Below, piece by piece: positions 1-8,924 of a stretch of DNA of 64,000 bases. This stretch comes from Pirellulaceae bacterium (GTDB taxonomy: Bacteria > Planctomycetota > Planctomycetia > Pirellulales > Pirellulaceae): NCBI GenBank assembly GCA_020852965.1, contig JADYZV010000099.1:120335-184334 (forward strand). Reading direction: 5' to 3'. Each line of letters opens with the position of its first letter. The stretch's first letter is position 1. The notes beneath the pieces are model-generated. The model had not been told where the DNA came from and did no database searches. It was given only the letters and a program-made list of their open reading frames with translations. A program made the translations under genes and the position numbers.

Positions 1-981
1 GAACTGTTCGAAAAATTCTTTCCCGGGCGCGAAGACGTAGTGCGACTGTTGATGGAGCCCATCACCTATGCCAACGGTTCTACACTCGAAGACCCAGCCC
101 TTACTTACGGCATTGTCTTTTCCAACTTCATGGCCAAAGGGGTCTATATCTATGAAGGTGGCACCGACGACTTGGTCGCCAAGATGGAGGCCGAACTGAA
201 ACGCAATGGAGTCGATTGCCGCATTCGCTGCGATGTGTCCCAAATCGAAGTTTCTCCCCAAGGGGTCGCAGCGGTCGTGGTCAACGGTCGCCGTATCGCT
301 TGCGGAAGCGTAATCAGCAATTCGAACCTCAATGCAACGATCTTCAACTTGATCGGCGAAGACAAATTTGAACGCGGTTTTGTCGAGCAGGCGCGGCAGG
401 TACGCTTGAACAACAGCAGCACGCAGGTCTATATGGCGATCAAGGAAGGTATCGAGATTGACGAATCGACGGGTGACCTGCTGTTCAGTTCGACGGCTCC
501 ACTGTTTCGCACCGAGGCGTTGCTAAGTCGCGACATTACCAGCCGCACGTTTAGCTTTTACTATCCGCGCACGCGACCAACACACAAGCGACGGCATGCC
601 ATCGTCAGCAGCACCAACGCACGCTATGAGGATTGGGCCGATCTGGACGAACACGAATACGAGGCCAGCAAGCAAGACTTGATCGAGACCACCCTCGATG
701 CCTTGGACAAGTACGTTCCGAACATTCGTGAAAAAGTCGACCACGTCGAAGCGGCTACTCCGCGAACGTTTCAACACTACACCAAGCACCTGTCGGGGGC
801 TAGCTTTGGTACCAAATTCGAAGGGCTCGCCGTCAGCCGCGCGCTCCCGGAACAGATTCCCGGTTTGTACCATGCCGGGAGCGTCGGAATTATCATGTCT
901 GGCTGGCTGGGAGCGATCAACTATGGTGTGATCGTAGCCAACGATGTCGATCAGCATTTGATGAGAGTTTCCCGGCTATGA
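1..981 (+). CDS. Phytoene-desaturase-like FAD-dependent oxidoreductase (5' end outside window)
   Basis: The reading frame is open from base 1, so the N-terminal FAD-binding Rossmann segment lies outside the window and only about 326 C-terminal residues are visible. The protein resembles the CrtI/COG1233 group of FAD-dependent desaturases and isomerases. It has the middle segment in which a glycine-rich stretch ([14 protein letters not shown]) precedes a region building the second cofactor or substrate lobe. It ends with the family-typical [21 protein letters not shown] block that completes the FAD site. The stop codon overlaps the start of the next gene (ATGA), so it is translationally coupled to a FabZ-type dehydratase, and fabI follows. 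That context suggests the substrate is an acyl chain or polyene rather than a carotenoid, but this is inference. Family assignment is fairly secure; the substrate is unknown. Confidence 0.8.
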   Translation, partial: ELFEKFFPGREDVVRLLMEPITYANGSTLEDPALTYGIVFSNFMAKGVYIYEGGTDDLVAKMEAELKRNGVDCRIRCDVSQIEVSPQGVAAVVVNGRRIACGSVISNSNLNATIFNLIGEDKFERGFVEQARQVRLNNSSTQVYMAIKEGIEIDESTGDLLFSSTAPLFRTEALLSRDITSRTFSFYYPRTRPTHKRRHAIVSSTNARYEDWADLDEHEYEASKQDLIETTLDALDKYVPNIREKVDHVEAATPRTFQHYTKHLSGASFGTKFEGLAVSRALPEQIPGLYHAGSVGIIMSGWLGAINYGVIVANDVDQHLMRVSRL

Positions 982-1442
982 GCACCGACAAATCGATTTC
1001 GCCTGCGGACGCCAACCTGATTCGCGCGGCCGTAGAAACGGCCATTCCGCACCGCGCCCCAATGCTTTTGGTCGACGAGATCATCGAGCAATCGGCAACT
1101 GAGATCCATTGTCGCAAGACATTTGTTGGGGACGAGTTTTTCACACAAGGACACTTCCCCAACTATCCGCTGGTGCCAGGTGTGATTCTCTGCGAATGCG
1201 CATTGCAGAGTGGAGCTATTTTATTGGCCCAACATGCACCAGCAGCCGACGTGGTGCCAGTGGCGACTCGCTTGGATGGCGTCAAATTCAAAAAGATGGT
1301 TCGTCCCGGAGACACTATCGATGTGTACGCGACCTTGAACGAGGTCGTGTCGACCGCCTATTTTCTAACTGCCAAGATCATGGTCGCAGGCAAATTAGCC
1401 GCGCGATTGGACTTCGCCTGTACCCTGGCAACCCCTGAGTAG
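978..1442 (+). CDS. fabZ: FabZ-type 3-hydroxyacyl-ACP dehydratase
   Basis: This is a 154-residue single hot-dog-fold protein, close to the usual FabZ length. It would dehydrate 3-hydroxyacyl-ACP to trans-2-enoyl-ACP in type II fatty-acid synthesis in the cytoplasm. The family core is present: the catalytic His in [12 protein letters not shown] and the catalytic Glu a few residues later in [10 protein letters not shown]. Residues near the N-terminus ([11 protein letters not shown]) match the usual HRxPxLLVD start of the domain. The ATG overlaps the preceding TGA by 4 bp, and fabI starts 21 bp downstream, so the three genes look like one operon. The middle replaces the common MPGV with LVPGV, a mild deviation. 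It could be a paralogue dedicated to a special lipid pathway rather than the main housekeeping FabZ. Confidence 0.88.
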   Translation: MSTDKSISPADANLIRAAVETAIPHRAPMLLVDEIIEQSATEIHCRKTFVGDEFFTQGHFPNYPLVPGVILCECALQSGAILLAQHAPAADVVPVATRLDGVKFKKMVRPGDTIDVYATLNEVVSTAYFLTAKIMVAGKLAARLDFACTLATPE

Positions 1443-1463
1443 CTGTGGAAGGAACTCGGCAAG

Positions 1464-2276
1464 ATGGATTTCTTACAATTGACCGGACGACGCATCGCCG
1501 TCTTCGGTGTCGCCAACAAGAAGAGCGTCGCCTATCGCATTGGCAAAACGCTCGAAGATGCCGGTGCGCTGGTGGTCTACGTAGTCCGCAGCCCGCAGCG
1601 GCGCGAGCAGCTCGCTAAGCTCCTCGGTGAGGCACCCGTGTATGTCTGCGATGTCGAGCACCAGGATCAGATCGATGCCCTGGCCGCTCAATTCCAACAG
1701 GACTTCGACGGTCTGTATGGCTTCGTTCACTCGATTGCTTTTGCCGATTACAGCGATGGTATCCACCCATTTCACGACACGGGGCGGCGGCAGTTTTTGC
1801 AAGCCGTCGATATCAGTTGCTTTTCATTCATGGCCCTGGCCGGCGCGCTAAAAAATCAACTCGACCCAGCCGGTGCGGTGGTCACCATCAGCATATCCAC
1901 CACGCGAATGGCCAGCGAAAGCTATGGCTTTATGGCTCCCGTCAAGGCAGCACTCGATTCGTCGCTCGCGTTTTTGACCAAGTCGTTCAGTCGCTTTAGC
2001 GAAGTTCGTTTCAACGCGGTCGCCGCCGGGCTACTCAAGACCAGCGCCTCGGCAGGCATCCCCGGCTATGTCGACGCCTACTTGTTTGCCGAGCGAGTCA
2101 TCCCGCGCAAACGGGCGCTGAGCACCGATGAAGTAGCCCACACCGCCGCCTTCCTCCTCAGCCCTCGCTCGAGCGGCATTACCGCGCAGTCGATTGTGGT
2201 CGACGCAGGCATGAGCATCAACTACTTCGACCAAGAACTCGTGTCCGATGCCATGCGAGTGGATGTGCAGAAGTGA
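1464..2276 (+). CDS. fabI: Enoyl-ACP reductase, FabI type
   Basis: This is a 270-residue short-chain dehydrogenase fold enzyme that would reduce enoyl-ACP with NAD(P)H in the last step of each elongation cycle. The N-terminus carries the FabI-style nucleotide loop ([15 protein letters not shown]) in place of the classical SDR TGxxxGxG. The active-site Tyr-x6-Lys appears as YGFMAPVK. The C-terminal substrate loop and the segment ending in [10 protein letters not shown] agree with the family. A purine-rich stretch (GGAAGGAAC) lies about 10 bases before the ATG. It is third in the operon after the desaturase-like gene and fabZ, giving a paired dehydratase and reductase acting on the same intermediates. 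Confidence 0.9.
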   Translation: MDFLQLTGRRIAVFGVANKKSVAYRIGKTLEDAGALVVYVVRSPQRREQLAKLLGEAPVYVCDVEHQDQIDALAAQFQQDFDGLYGFVHSIAFADYSDGIHPFHDTGRRQFLQAVDISCFSFMALAGALKNQLDPAGAVVTISISTTRMASESYGFMAPVKAALDSSLAFLTKSFSRFSEVRFNAVAAGLLKTSASAGIPGYVDAYLFAERVIPRKRALSTDEVAHTAAFLLSPRSSGITAQSIVVDAGMSINYFDQELVSDAMRVDVQK

Positions 2277-2465
2277 GCATTCCGATGAACTCGCCTTTCT
2301 ATCCGTGCTCCGGCCTTGCCATCCGTACCAGCGAACGGCGAATGACAAGTCTAGCACGGATGACAGGGTTCTACCGAACAGATTGAGCTCCTACACCGCT
2401 CTTTAAAACCATCGCAACGATTCCTGTGGATGGCTACTACCCCCGATTCCTGTTGGCTTACCACC

Positions 2466-3254
2466 ATGCAAATGATCGATACGCACGCGCACTTGACCGA
2501 CAAGAGTCTACTACCAAACATCGAGCAATACCTCGATGAAGCGAAGGCTGCCGGCGTGGTCAGCGTTCTAGCCATCGGCACGACACTCGAGAGCTCGCGC
2601 GGCTGCGTTGAATTGTCTGAGCGTTTTGCCAGCGTACGAGCAAGTGTCGGATTGCATCCAAACAATTGTTGCCAAGCGACAGCGGAAGACTGGGCAGCGA
2701 TTGAAGCGTTGGCTCAGCACCCGCGCGTGGCCGCGCTGGGCGAAACCGGACTCGATCGTCACTGGGATGACTGCCCATGGGAGGTTCAAGTCGACTTTTT
2801 TCGCAAACACCTAGCTCTAAGCCGCACGACCCAACTACCCGTTGTCATTCACACTCGCGACTGCGCCGAGGAGACGTTGGAAGTATTGCGCGAGGAAGCG
2901 AGGCATGAAGCGCAGGTGGGTGCTCTGCGCGGCGTGATGCACTCGTTCACTGGCCCGCAAGCGGTGGCTGATGGATGTTTGGAGCTGGGGCTGTATATTA
3001 GCTTTGCCGGGATGGTGACCTACAAAAATGCGGCAGAGATTCGCGACATCGCGCAGTCCATTCCTACCGATCGCATCCTCGTAGAAACCGACAGTCCCTA
3101 TCTCACCCCACATCCGTTTCGAGGCAAGCGGCCCAATCATCCCGCCTTGGTGGCGCACACGCTCGCGCAGCTAGCTACCGTTCGAGGCGTTTCACCAACA
3201 CAGTTGGCTGAGCAGACGACAGCCAACGCCCAGCGGCTGTTTGGCGCGTGGTAG
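2466..3254 (+). CDS. tatD: TatD-family metal-dependent hydrolase
   Basis: This is a 262-residue TIM-barrel hydrolase of the TatD DNase/amidohydrolase family. The metal-binding start motif is MIDTHAHL. It is followed by the conserved glutamate in GETGLDRHWDD, histidines in VVIHTRD and VMHSFTG, and the closing aspartate in ILVETDSPYLTP. TatD proteins are 3'-5' exonucleases or DNA-quality-control hydrolases in the cytoplasm. The reading frame is open further upstream, but the conserved family start is MxxIDTHAH, so I place the start at 2466 (an ATG at 2472 is equally possible). No strong ribosome-binding site is visible for either. It stands alone, with about 190 bases after fabI and a convergent antiporter gene downstream. 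Confidence 0.9.
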   Translation: MQMIDTHAHLTDKSLLPNIEQYLDEAKAAGVVSVLAIGTTLESSRGCVELSERFASVRASVGLHPNNCCQATAEDWAAIEALAQHPRVAALGETGLDRHWDDCPWEVQVDFFRKHLALSRTTQLPVVIHTRDCAEETLEVLREEARHEAQVGALRGVMHSFTGPQAVADGCLELGLYISFAGMVTYKNAAEIRDIAQSIPTDRILVETDSPYLTPHPFRGKRPNHPALVAHTLAQLATVRGVSPTQLAEQTTANAQRLFGAW

Positions 3255-3263
3255 GCCATTGAA

Positions 3264-3285
3264 TAGTGGACGAGGTTACGAGTCC
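3264..3285 (+). repeat. Intergenic repeat family A, single arm
   Basis: A 22-base copy of a sequence beginning TAGTGGACGAGGTTACGAG lies between tatD and the convergent nhaD. The same sequence occurs at 29458, 53131 and 58595, where it is followed by its inverted copy. Here only one arm is recognisable. Confidence 0.7.
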
Positions 3286-3390
3286 CATTGCTTCGAACCG
3301 TCATTAACTCGTGCCCCCATCCGCTTCTGTCAACTCGATCTGCCAGCTCCTCCACTCCTCCACTCCTCCACTCCCACCTCGCACCTCGCA

Positions 3391-4812
3391 CTAATGAGTG
3401 GGAGTAACCTGCTCGATATGCTCGGCTGCGGGCAAATTGGTATGAGGGAAGATCTTCTCTTGGATCACAAACACGCCAGCTCCACCGAGATAGCCGACCA
3501 GGGCCCACAGCGAGACGCGTTTGATGTACCAAATGAAGTCGATCTTTTCGAGCCCCATCGCAGCCACACCGGCCGCAGAACCAATGATCAGGCAGCTACC
3601 GCCAGTCCCTGCACAGTAGGCCAAAAACAACCAGAAAGTATCATCCCGAGGGAAGTCGTACATACCGATCCCGGCGGCGACTAGCGGCACGTTATCCACG
3701 ACCGCCGACAGCAGGCCGATAATCAGGGCTACGACTTGCATGTTACCCACGTTATCCGACAAATAGGCTGCAACCGTACGCAATACGCCCGACGATTGAA
3801 GCGTTCCTACAGCCAACAGAATCCCCAAGAAGAATAGGATGCTAGCGGTATCGATCTTCTTCAACACGCCGACCACATTGGTGCTCGAACGAGTCGCTTC
3901 GTCGAGGTCGTGCTTGACGAACTCGGAGATGATCCAGATCATGCTCAAGCTGAACATCATTCCCATAAACGGAGGCAAGTGGGTCACCGATTTGAAGATC
4001 GGTACAAAAATAAGTCCAGCAAATCCCATCACCAAGAACAAATTCGAGTGCCATTGTTTGAGCGTTTTGTCATGGTGTGCCACGGGTTTATCTGGGCGTT
4101 CGACGTTCCCCTTGAGCATCATCGAGGCGATGATCAACGGAATGATCATGCACGCCAGGCTTGGCACGATTAACGCCTTCATCACTTCTACGGGCGAAAT
4201 CTTGTCACCAATCCACAACATGGTGGTCGTGACGTCACCAATGACCGTCCAGGCGCCACCGGCATTGGCCGAGATGACAATCATACCGCAGAAGAAGAGT
4301 CGCGTTTCACGATCCTTCACCAGCTTCTTCATCAGTGAGACCATTACAATGGTAGTCGTTAGGTTATCCAGCACGGCGGAGAGGAAGAACGTCAGGAAGC
4401 AGACGGTCCACAGCAATACGACTTTATTGAGTGATTTGATGCGATCGGTAATGATCGAGAAGCCTTCGTAGGCATCGACCAATTCGACGATCGTCATGGC
4501 CCCCATGAGGAAGAACAGGATCGAAGCGATTTCACCGAGCAGCGGAAGGAACTGCCCCTCGATCGCATAGTGTAGTGCTAGCTCGTGCCCTTCGGCATGT
4601 CCGCCCGCAGCGGCCATCTCGGCGCGGAACAGTTCGGGAATGCGATCGGGCGGGAGCAGCGTGTCGAGCCCGAGTACGTATAGCGCCCAGCAACCGGCAC
4701 CAATGAACAGAGCCGTCGCCGCTTTATCGATATGCAAGGGGTGCTCGAGAGCTATCACGATATAGCCCACGACGAATAGCAAAATAATACTTGCGAGTAA
4801 CATAACGAACAC
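3391..4812 (-). CDS. nhaD: NhaD-type sodium/proton antiporter
   Basis: This is a 473-residue polytopic membrane protein of the ion-transporter superfamily, NhaD branch. It would exchange Na+ (or Li+) for protons across the cytoplasmic membrane. About 11-12 hydrophobic segments are visible, starting with MFVMLLASIILLFVVGYIVIA. The NhaD signature regions are present: SAVLDNLTTTIVMVSLM and the matching C-terminal pseudo-repeat SAVVDNVPLVAAGIGMYD, each with the conserved Asp-Asn, plus ISANAGGAWTVIGDVTTTM. The gene is convergent with tatD. The 135 bases upstream carry no clear promoter that I can assign. Annotation is secure at family level; ion preference cannot be read from sequence alone. Confidence 0.92.
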   Translation of the reverse strand: MFVMLLASIILLFVVGYIVIALEHPLHIDKAATALFIGAGCWALYVLGLDTLLPPDRIPELFRAEMAAAGGHAEGHELALHYAIEGQFLPLLGEIASILFFLMGAMTIVELVDAYEGFSIITDRIKSLNKVVLLWTVCFLTFFLSAVLDNLTTTIVMVSLMKKLVKDRETRLFFCGMIVISANAGGAWTVIGDVTTTMLWIGDKISPVEVMKALIVPSLACMIIPLIIASMMLKGNVERPDKPVAHHDKTLKQWHSNLFLVMGFAGLIFVPIFKSVTHLPPFMGMMFSLSMIWIISEFVKHDLDEATRSSTNVVGVLKKIDTASILFFLGILLAVGTLQSSGVLRTVAAYLSDNVGNMQVVALIIGLLSAVVDNVPLVAAGIGMYDFPRDDTFWLFLAYCAGTGGSCLIIGSAAGVAAMGLEKIDFIWYIKRVSLWALVGYLGGAGVFVIQEKIFPHTNLPAAEHIEQVTPTH

Positions 4813-4947
4813 CAGCCTCGAGAACTAAACTGCGGGAAGCCGCAAGACCATCTTGCGAAAACTAGCCGCAAACAAATACCACACCTTTAGCCCATCGTGC
4901 GGTCTAAATTAACTAAACCACCACTATAACTACGGAAAATGAACGTG

Positions 4948-6453
4948 CTAGGTGGTCTGTTCGGCTGGTGACGACTGTGTCGATTGGGTAAGAGTGAGGC
5001 GTTCCACCACGCTCGCACCGCAGCAATCGCTCCACACATTGACGCTGGTGCGGAACATATCCAGCACGCGATCGACGGCCAGAATGATCCCTTGATATTC
5101 GATGGGAAGATTCACCGCTTGCAATACGATCACCATCATGACCAGTCCCGCGTGGGGAATGCCGGCCGCCCCGACACTAGCCAGCAGGGCAGTCACGGCG
5201 ATGATGGCCTGATTGGCGAAACTGAAATCGGCACCAAACGCCAATTGTCCAATAAATAGCACCGCGACAGCTTCGTAGAGTGCGGTCCCGTCCATGTTGA
5301 TGGTCGAGCCAAGCGGCAGAACAAATGAGCTGATACGATTCGATACACCCGCTCGTCGTTCGATATTGCTAATGGTCAGTGGCAGCGTCGCATTGCTGCT
5401 GGCACTGCTAAATGCGGTCAGCAAAGCGGGCATCATGGCGCGCAGGAGAGCCAGCGGATTGCGCCGGGCCAGCACCCACACGATCAACGGCAGCGTCACG
5501 AAGGCGTGGATCGAAAGACCACACACCACCGTCAGCATGTACCATCCCAAAGCGGCGAAAACGGCAACGCCTTGCGTGGCGGTAACATAGATCATCAACA
5601 AGAAGACCCCCAGCGGTGCAAGCTTGATGACTGCCGTCGTCAGACGCATCATGACGGCAAAGCCATCCTCAGCCAGCTCGCGAAACCGCCTCAACGTATC
5701 GCCGCCGACATGCAACGCAAAAATACAGAACACAATCGTGAACGAAATTACCGAAAGAAACGACGACTCCGCAATCGCCGCAATCGGATTTGTCGGGATC
5801 ATCGTTTCGATCTGGCTCATAATCACTTCAGAAATACTGGATGAGCTGACCTGCGCCTGGGCCACGTCCAGCCGCAGATCCGTGCCAATACCTGGGTTGA
5901 ATACATTGGTGACTGCCAGCCCAGTCAAAATTGCCAGCAGACTGGTACACACGTAGTAGGCCAATGTCGTAGAGAACATTCTGCCAAAGCCCCTCCCTCC
6001 GCCAAGGCCCAGCACCCCCGAGGCTAGCGACGCGACGATCAGCGGCACAGAAACCATCTGCAACATGCGCAGAAATAGGCCTCCTAATCGCTTGCACCAT
6101 GCACCAATTTGTCGCGCGAGACTGGGGGCCATTTCAAAAATCTGGGCGGCGACTGGCGACTGGCGTGCTAGATCTTCGACGGTCAATACGCAGTCGTCGG
6201 TTCTTCCCGTCGGATCAACGACTCGACGCTCTTCATCGCCGCTCGTAGTCGTCCAACGGATCTCGATCAGGTCGGCCGAATCATCGACGCTGGCGCGCTG
6301 TACACCTGGCGGCAGGTGCGCGCTCAGCTCGGTCTGCCGTGAGCTCAATCGGCTATTGACGGCGATGCCAATGCTCGCGCCAAGCAGCATACCGATGAGA
6401 ATCTGCCAGTGTAGTTCCAGTTTCAAAAGAGAGCTCCTCAATCGAACAAACAA
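4948..6453 (-). CDS. Dicarboxylate/amino-acid:cation symporter (DAACS family)
   Basis: This is a 501-residue sodium- or proton-coupled symporter related to GltP, GltT and DctA. The diagnostic hairpin motif SSASSNATLPLTI and the TM7 segment with NMDGTALYEAVAVLFI are intact. The C-terminal block ends with a conserved Asp-Arg-Asp-like region (VDRVLDMFRTSVNVWSD). Between TM1 and the next hydrophobic segment is a polar insert of about 85 residues (starting near SRLSSRQTELSAH) that ordinary GltP proteins lack; topology would place it outside the membrane. The substrate is probably glutamate, aspartate or a C4-dicarboxylate. It follows the SecA-like gene on the same strand after 104 bases. Confidence 0.9.
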   Translation of the reverse strand: MFVRLRSSLLKLELHWQILIGMLLGASIGIAVNSRLSSRQTELSAHLPPGVQRASVDDSADLIEIRWTTTSGDEERRVVDPTGRTDDCVLTVEDLARQSPVAAQIFEMAPSLARQIGAWCKRLGGLFLRMLQMVSVPLIVASLASGVLGLGGGRGFGRMFSTTLAYYVCTSLLAILTGLAVTNVFNPGIGTDLRLDVAQAQVSSSSISEVIMSQIETMIPTNPIAAIAESSFLSVISFTIVFCIFALHVGGDTLRRFRELAEDGFAVMMRLTTAVIKLAPLGVFLLMIYVTATQGVAVFAALGWYMLTVVCGLSIHAFVTLPLIVWVLARRNPLALLRAMMPALLTAFSSASSNATLPLTISNIERRAGVSNRISSFVLPLGSTINMDGTALYEAVAVLFIGQLAFGADFSFANQAIIAVTALLASVGAAGIPHAGLVMMVIVLQAVNLPIEYQGIILAVDRVLDMFRTSVNVWSDCCGASVVERLTLTQSTQSSPAEQTT

Positions 6454-6557
6454 GTGACCTCGGAGCTGTTGAGCAACCGACTTTGCTTACCGTCGGACAA
6501 GCCGGCGAGGGGGCAAGAGAAAAACAACCTGAGTGGTACGTCGGTGGGAAAAATGTT

Positions 6558-8597
6558 CTACTCAGCGGTATCCAAGTACGGATCCTGACCGATTTCCCGC
6601 TGCAGTTTGGTGCGTTCACGCTCGTGATGAAGCAGCATCATGCGATCGCGAAAATGCTTGCGTTCAACCCGCCTTTGTGCCTTGCGGAATAGGCCTGCCA
6701 GCGAGTGAAAGGGGCCACTCTGCTGCTCACCGCGCTCGGCCAATTGGTCGGCGCGACGATTGCCATAGCCGGTGCGCAAGATGTCGTCATCGAGCGATAG
6801 GTACTGCCGATACGATCCCGGATCGCCTTGTCGCCCGCAGCGCCCGATCAACTGGCGATCGATGCGCGCCGCGTCGTGAAGCTCGGTGCAAATCACGTGC
6901 ATGCCCCCCAATTCCCTAACCTCGGGTTGGAGCTTTACGTCCGTGCCGCGACCAGCCATGTTGGTTGCTACCGTCACGCGTCCCAACTCACCAGCGGTCG
7001 CTACAATCTCCGCTTCACGCTCGACCTCATTGGCATTGAGGACTTCGGTCGCGATCCCCACGTCGCGAAGCATTTTTGCCAGGATCAACGACTTGTCGAT
7101 CGATCGCGTTCCGATCAATACAGGCCGTCCTATCCCGTGATACTCTTGAACTTCCGCCACGATCGCCGCGAACTTTTCGAGCATCGTGCCATAGACGCGG
7201 TCGGGCAATCGCTGCCGCCGTGGCGGGCGATTGGTAGGTACCAGTACGACAGGCGTCTTGTAGATTTTTCGCAGTTCTGGTGCGCTGGTCGCTGCAGTAC
7301 CCGTCATGCCAGCAATCGATTGGTAGCGATGAAATAGGTCTTGTACGGTAATCCGCGCAGCTTGACCGGTAGGCACGGTGACTTCAATCCCTTCCTTGGC
7401 CTCGATCGCTTGATGGATACCGTCGCGCCATTTGCGACCCTCGGCCAAGCGGCCGGTAAATTCATCGACGATCACAATTTCGCCATCGCGCACGATGTAG
7501 TGGCGATCGAGGTTAAAATCTCGGTGCGTCTTGATGGCGCGCTCAATGTACTCGTACAAGTCGACGAGCGACACCAACCGCATGTCGTCGCGGCGTGGCA
7601 AGCTGCGGACCAGCGCTCGACCGCGCCCCGTTAGTTCAATTTTGCGATGATCGTCGTCGATCGTAAAGTGTTCGTCGACTTCGAACAGGGGAGCATGTTC
7701 GGCAGCCCAACGGAAGGTCGCAATCACGGCTTCGCGCGATTCGTCACCCAGCGAACCGATGATGAGCGGCGTGCGGGCTTCGTCGATCAGTATGCTGTCG
7801 GCCTCGTCAACCAAGGCAAAGTGCATGGTCCGTTGGACGGGTTCGTCACCACGACTACTCCAACGCTCGGAACTCCCTTCACCAAGAAAATCGCTTTGCA
7901 TTCTACCTTGAGCGCGCAGCAGCAGGCGGTCGCGAAGAAAGTCGAAGCCGAAGTCTTTGGCGGTTCCATAGGTGATATCCGAAGCATAAGCCTCACGGCG
8001 TTCGTCTGGGCTACTGTCGGTTACCACGACTCCAACGGAAACTCCCAGAACGTCATAAATGGGTTTCATCCACTGCGCATCGCGCTCGGCAAGGTAGTCA
8101 TTGACGGTGGCCAAGTGCGCTCCCATGCCTGACAGCGAATGCAAGTACAACGGTAGAGTCGCGGTCAGCGTCTTGCCTTCCCCCGTTTGCATCTCTGTGA
8201 TGCAGCCATCGTACAACGCAGCACCACCGATGATCTGCACATCAAAGTGACGCATGTTGAGCGCTCGTCGCCCCGCTTCACGAACTAGCGCAAACGCCTC
8301 AGGAAGAATTCTCACCAGAGGTTCACCACTCATCGCGCGATAACGCAGCGACAAACTCTCTTTGCGAATCTGATCGAGCGTCAGTCGCCGTGTCGACGCC
8401 TCCAACTCAGTGACTTGACGCAGAGATTTAGCCCAACGCTGTATGCGCGCGGTCGCCGCACCGGGTATCCGCCAACCCGCAGCGATTCTAGGCATGTTCG
8501 GCAATCTCCCAGCATCGGCAGGGATGGCCGACGAAGCAGGCTCTGCCGGAACAGGTAGCTGAGGTGTGGCTTCGGACTGTGCTTCGATTTCGTTCAT
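6558..8597 (-). CDS. Short SecA-like preprotein translocase ATPase, C-terminally reduced
   Basis: This is a 679-residue SecA paralogue; canonical SecA is about 850-950 residues. Visible landmarks are Walker A MQTGEGKT (about 136-143), DEAD box VDEADSILIDEARTP (about 263-277), the preprotein-crosslinking region, NMAGRGTD and the arginine-finger motif GRCGRQGDPG (about 585-594). Only about 85 residues follow this last motif. They correspond to the start of the helical scaffold (AQRRVERKHF...). The helical wing, the two-helix finger and the zinc-binding C-terminal tail are absent. The N-terminal 45 residues are low-complexity and rich in Pro and Ala. It is probably an accessory ATPase beside a full-length SecA elsewhere. 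It could act in a specialised export route, but nothing nearby identifies a partner. ATPase function looks intact; a translocation role is uncertain. Confidence 0.85.
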   Translation of the reverse strand: MNEIEAQSEATPQLPVPAEPASSAIPADAGRLPNMPRIAAGWRIPGAATARIQRWAKSLRQVTELEASTRRLTLDQIRKESLSLRYRAMSGEPLVRILPEAFALVREAGRRALNMRHFDVQIIGGAALYDGCITEMQTGEGKTLTATLPLYLHSLSGMGAHLATVNDYLAERDAQWMKPIYDVLGVSVGVVVTDSSPDERREAYASDITYGTAKDFGFDFLRDRLLLRAQGRMQSDFLGEGSSERWSSRGDEPVQRTMHFALVDEADSILIDEARTPLIIGSLGDESREAVIATFRWAAEHAPLFEVDEHFTIDDDHRKIELTGRGRALVRSLPRRDDMRLVSLVDLYEYIERAIKTHRDFNLDRHYIVRDGEIVIVDEFTGRLAEGRKWRDGIHQAIEAKEGIEVTVPTGQAARITVQDLFHRYQSIAGMTGTAATSAPELRKIYKTPVVLVPTNRPPRRQRLPDRVYGTMLEKFAAIVAEVQEYHGIGRPVLIGTRSIDKSLILAKMLRDVGIATEVLNANEVEREAEIVATAGELGRVTVATNMAGRGTDVKLQPEVRELGGMHVICTELHDAARIDRQLIGRCGRQGDPGSYRQYLSLDDDILRTGYGNRRADQLAERGEQQSGPFHSLAGLFRKAQRRVERKHFRDRMMLLHHERERTKLQREIGQDPYLDTAE

Positions 8598-8637
8598 GAA
8601 CGGACTCTTAATGTAGCTGCGGCGCCAGACCGCAGAT

Positions 8638-8695
8638 CTCTACCGTCTGGCGAAAGTAGCTACAAACTCTACCGCCTGGCGACAATAGCTACAAA
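8638..8695. repeat. Tandem 29-bp repeat, two units (family D)
   Basis: Two adjacent 29-base units share CTACCGyCTGGCGA and end in TAGCTACAAA, differing at three positions. Related singletons occur at about 52004-52028 and 56271-56300. They lie in the spacer between the SecA-like gene and the BBP7 gene. Confidence 0.7.
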
Positions 8696-8828
8696 GGAAT
8701 GAGAGGAAGCATTAGTTTAACAAAGGAAAGTCGCAAGCGGTAAGGCGTGGGCAGCTCGAATCGGCCACCTCGACGGGATCTGCCTGTAGAAAACTAGGGT
8801 TTGTTAAATCACGCAGTTTAGGAGGCTT

Positions 8829-8855
8829 ATGCCGGAATTACCATTTTTTATCTAA
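8829..8855 (+). other. Possible 8-codon leader ORF with strong Shine-Dalgarno
   Basis: A near-perfect ribosome-binding site (TTTAGGAGG) stands five bases before ATG at 8829. The frame encodes only MPELPFFI and stops at 8855, 69 bases before the start of the BBP7 gene. Such good SD sequences are rare in this window. It may be a regulatory leader peptide or the scar of a lost gene; I cannot tell which. Confidence 0.3.
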
Positions 8856-8924
8856 GTAGCGGCCATATGGGCCGATCTACGTCTAACGACCATGACGCTT
8901 GATCCGTCTCGTGAGAACCAAAAA

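Noticed and set aside
3839..4471. A 210-codon plus-strand frame within nhaD
   Set aside because: Shadow of the antiporter gene; the composition is not protein-like and no start signal is seen.
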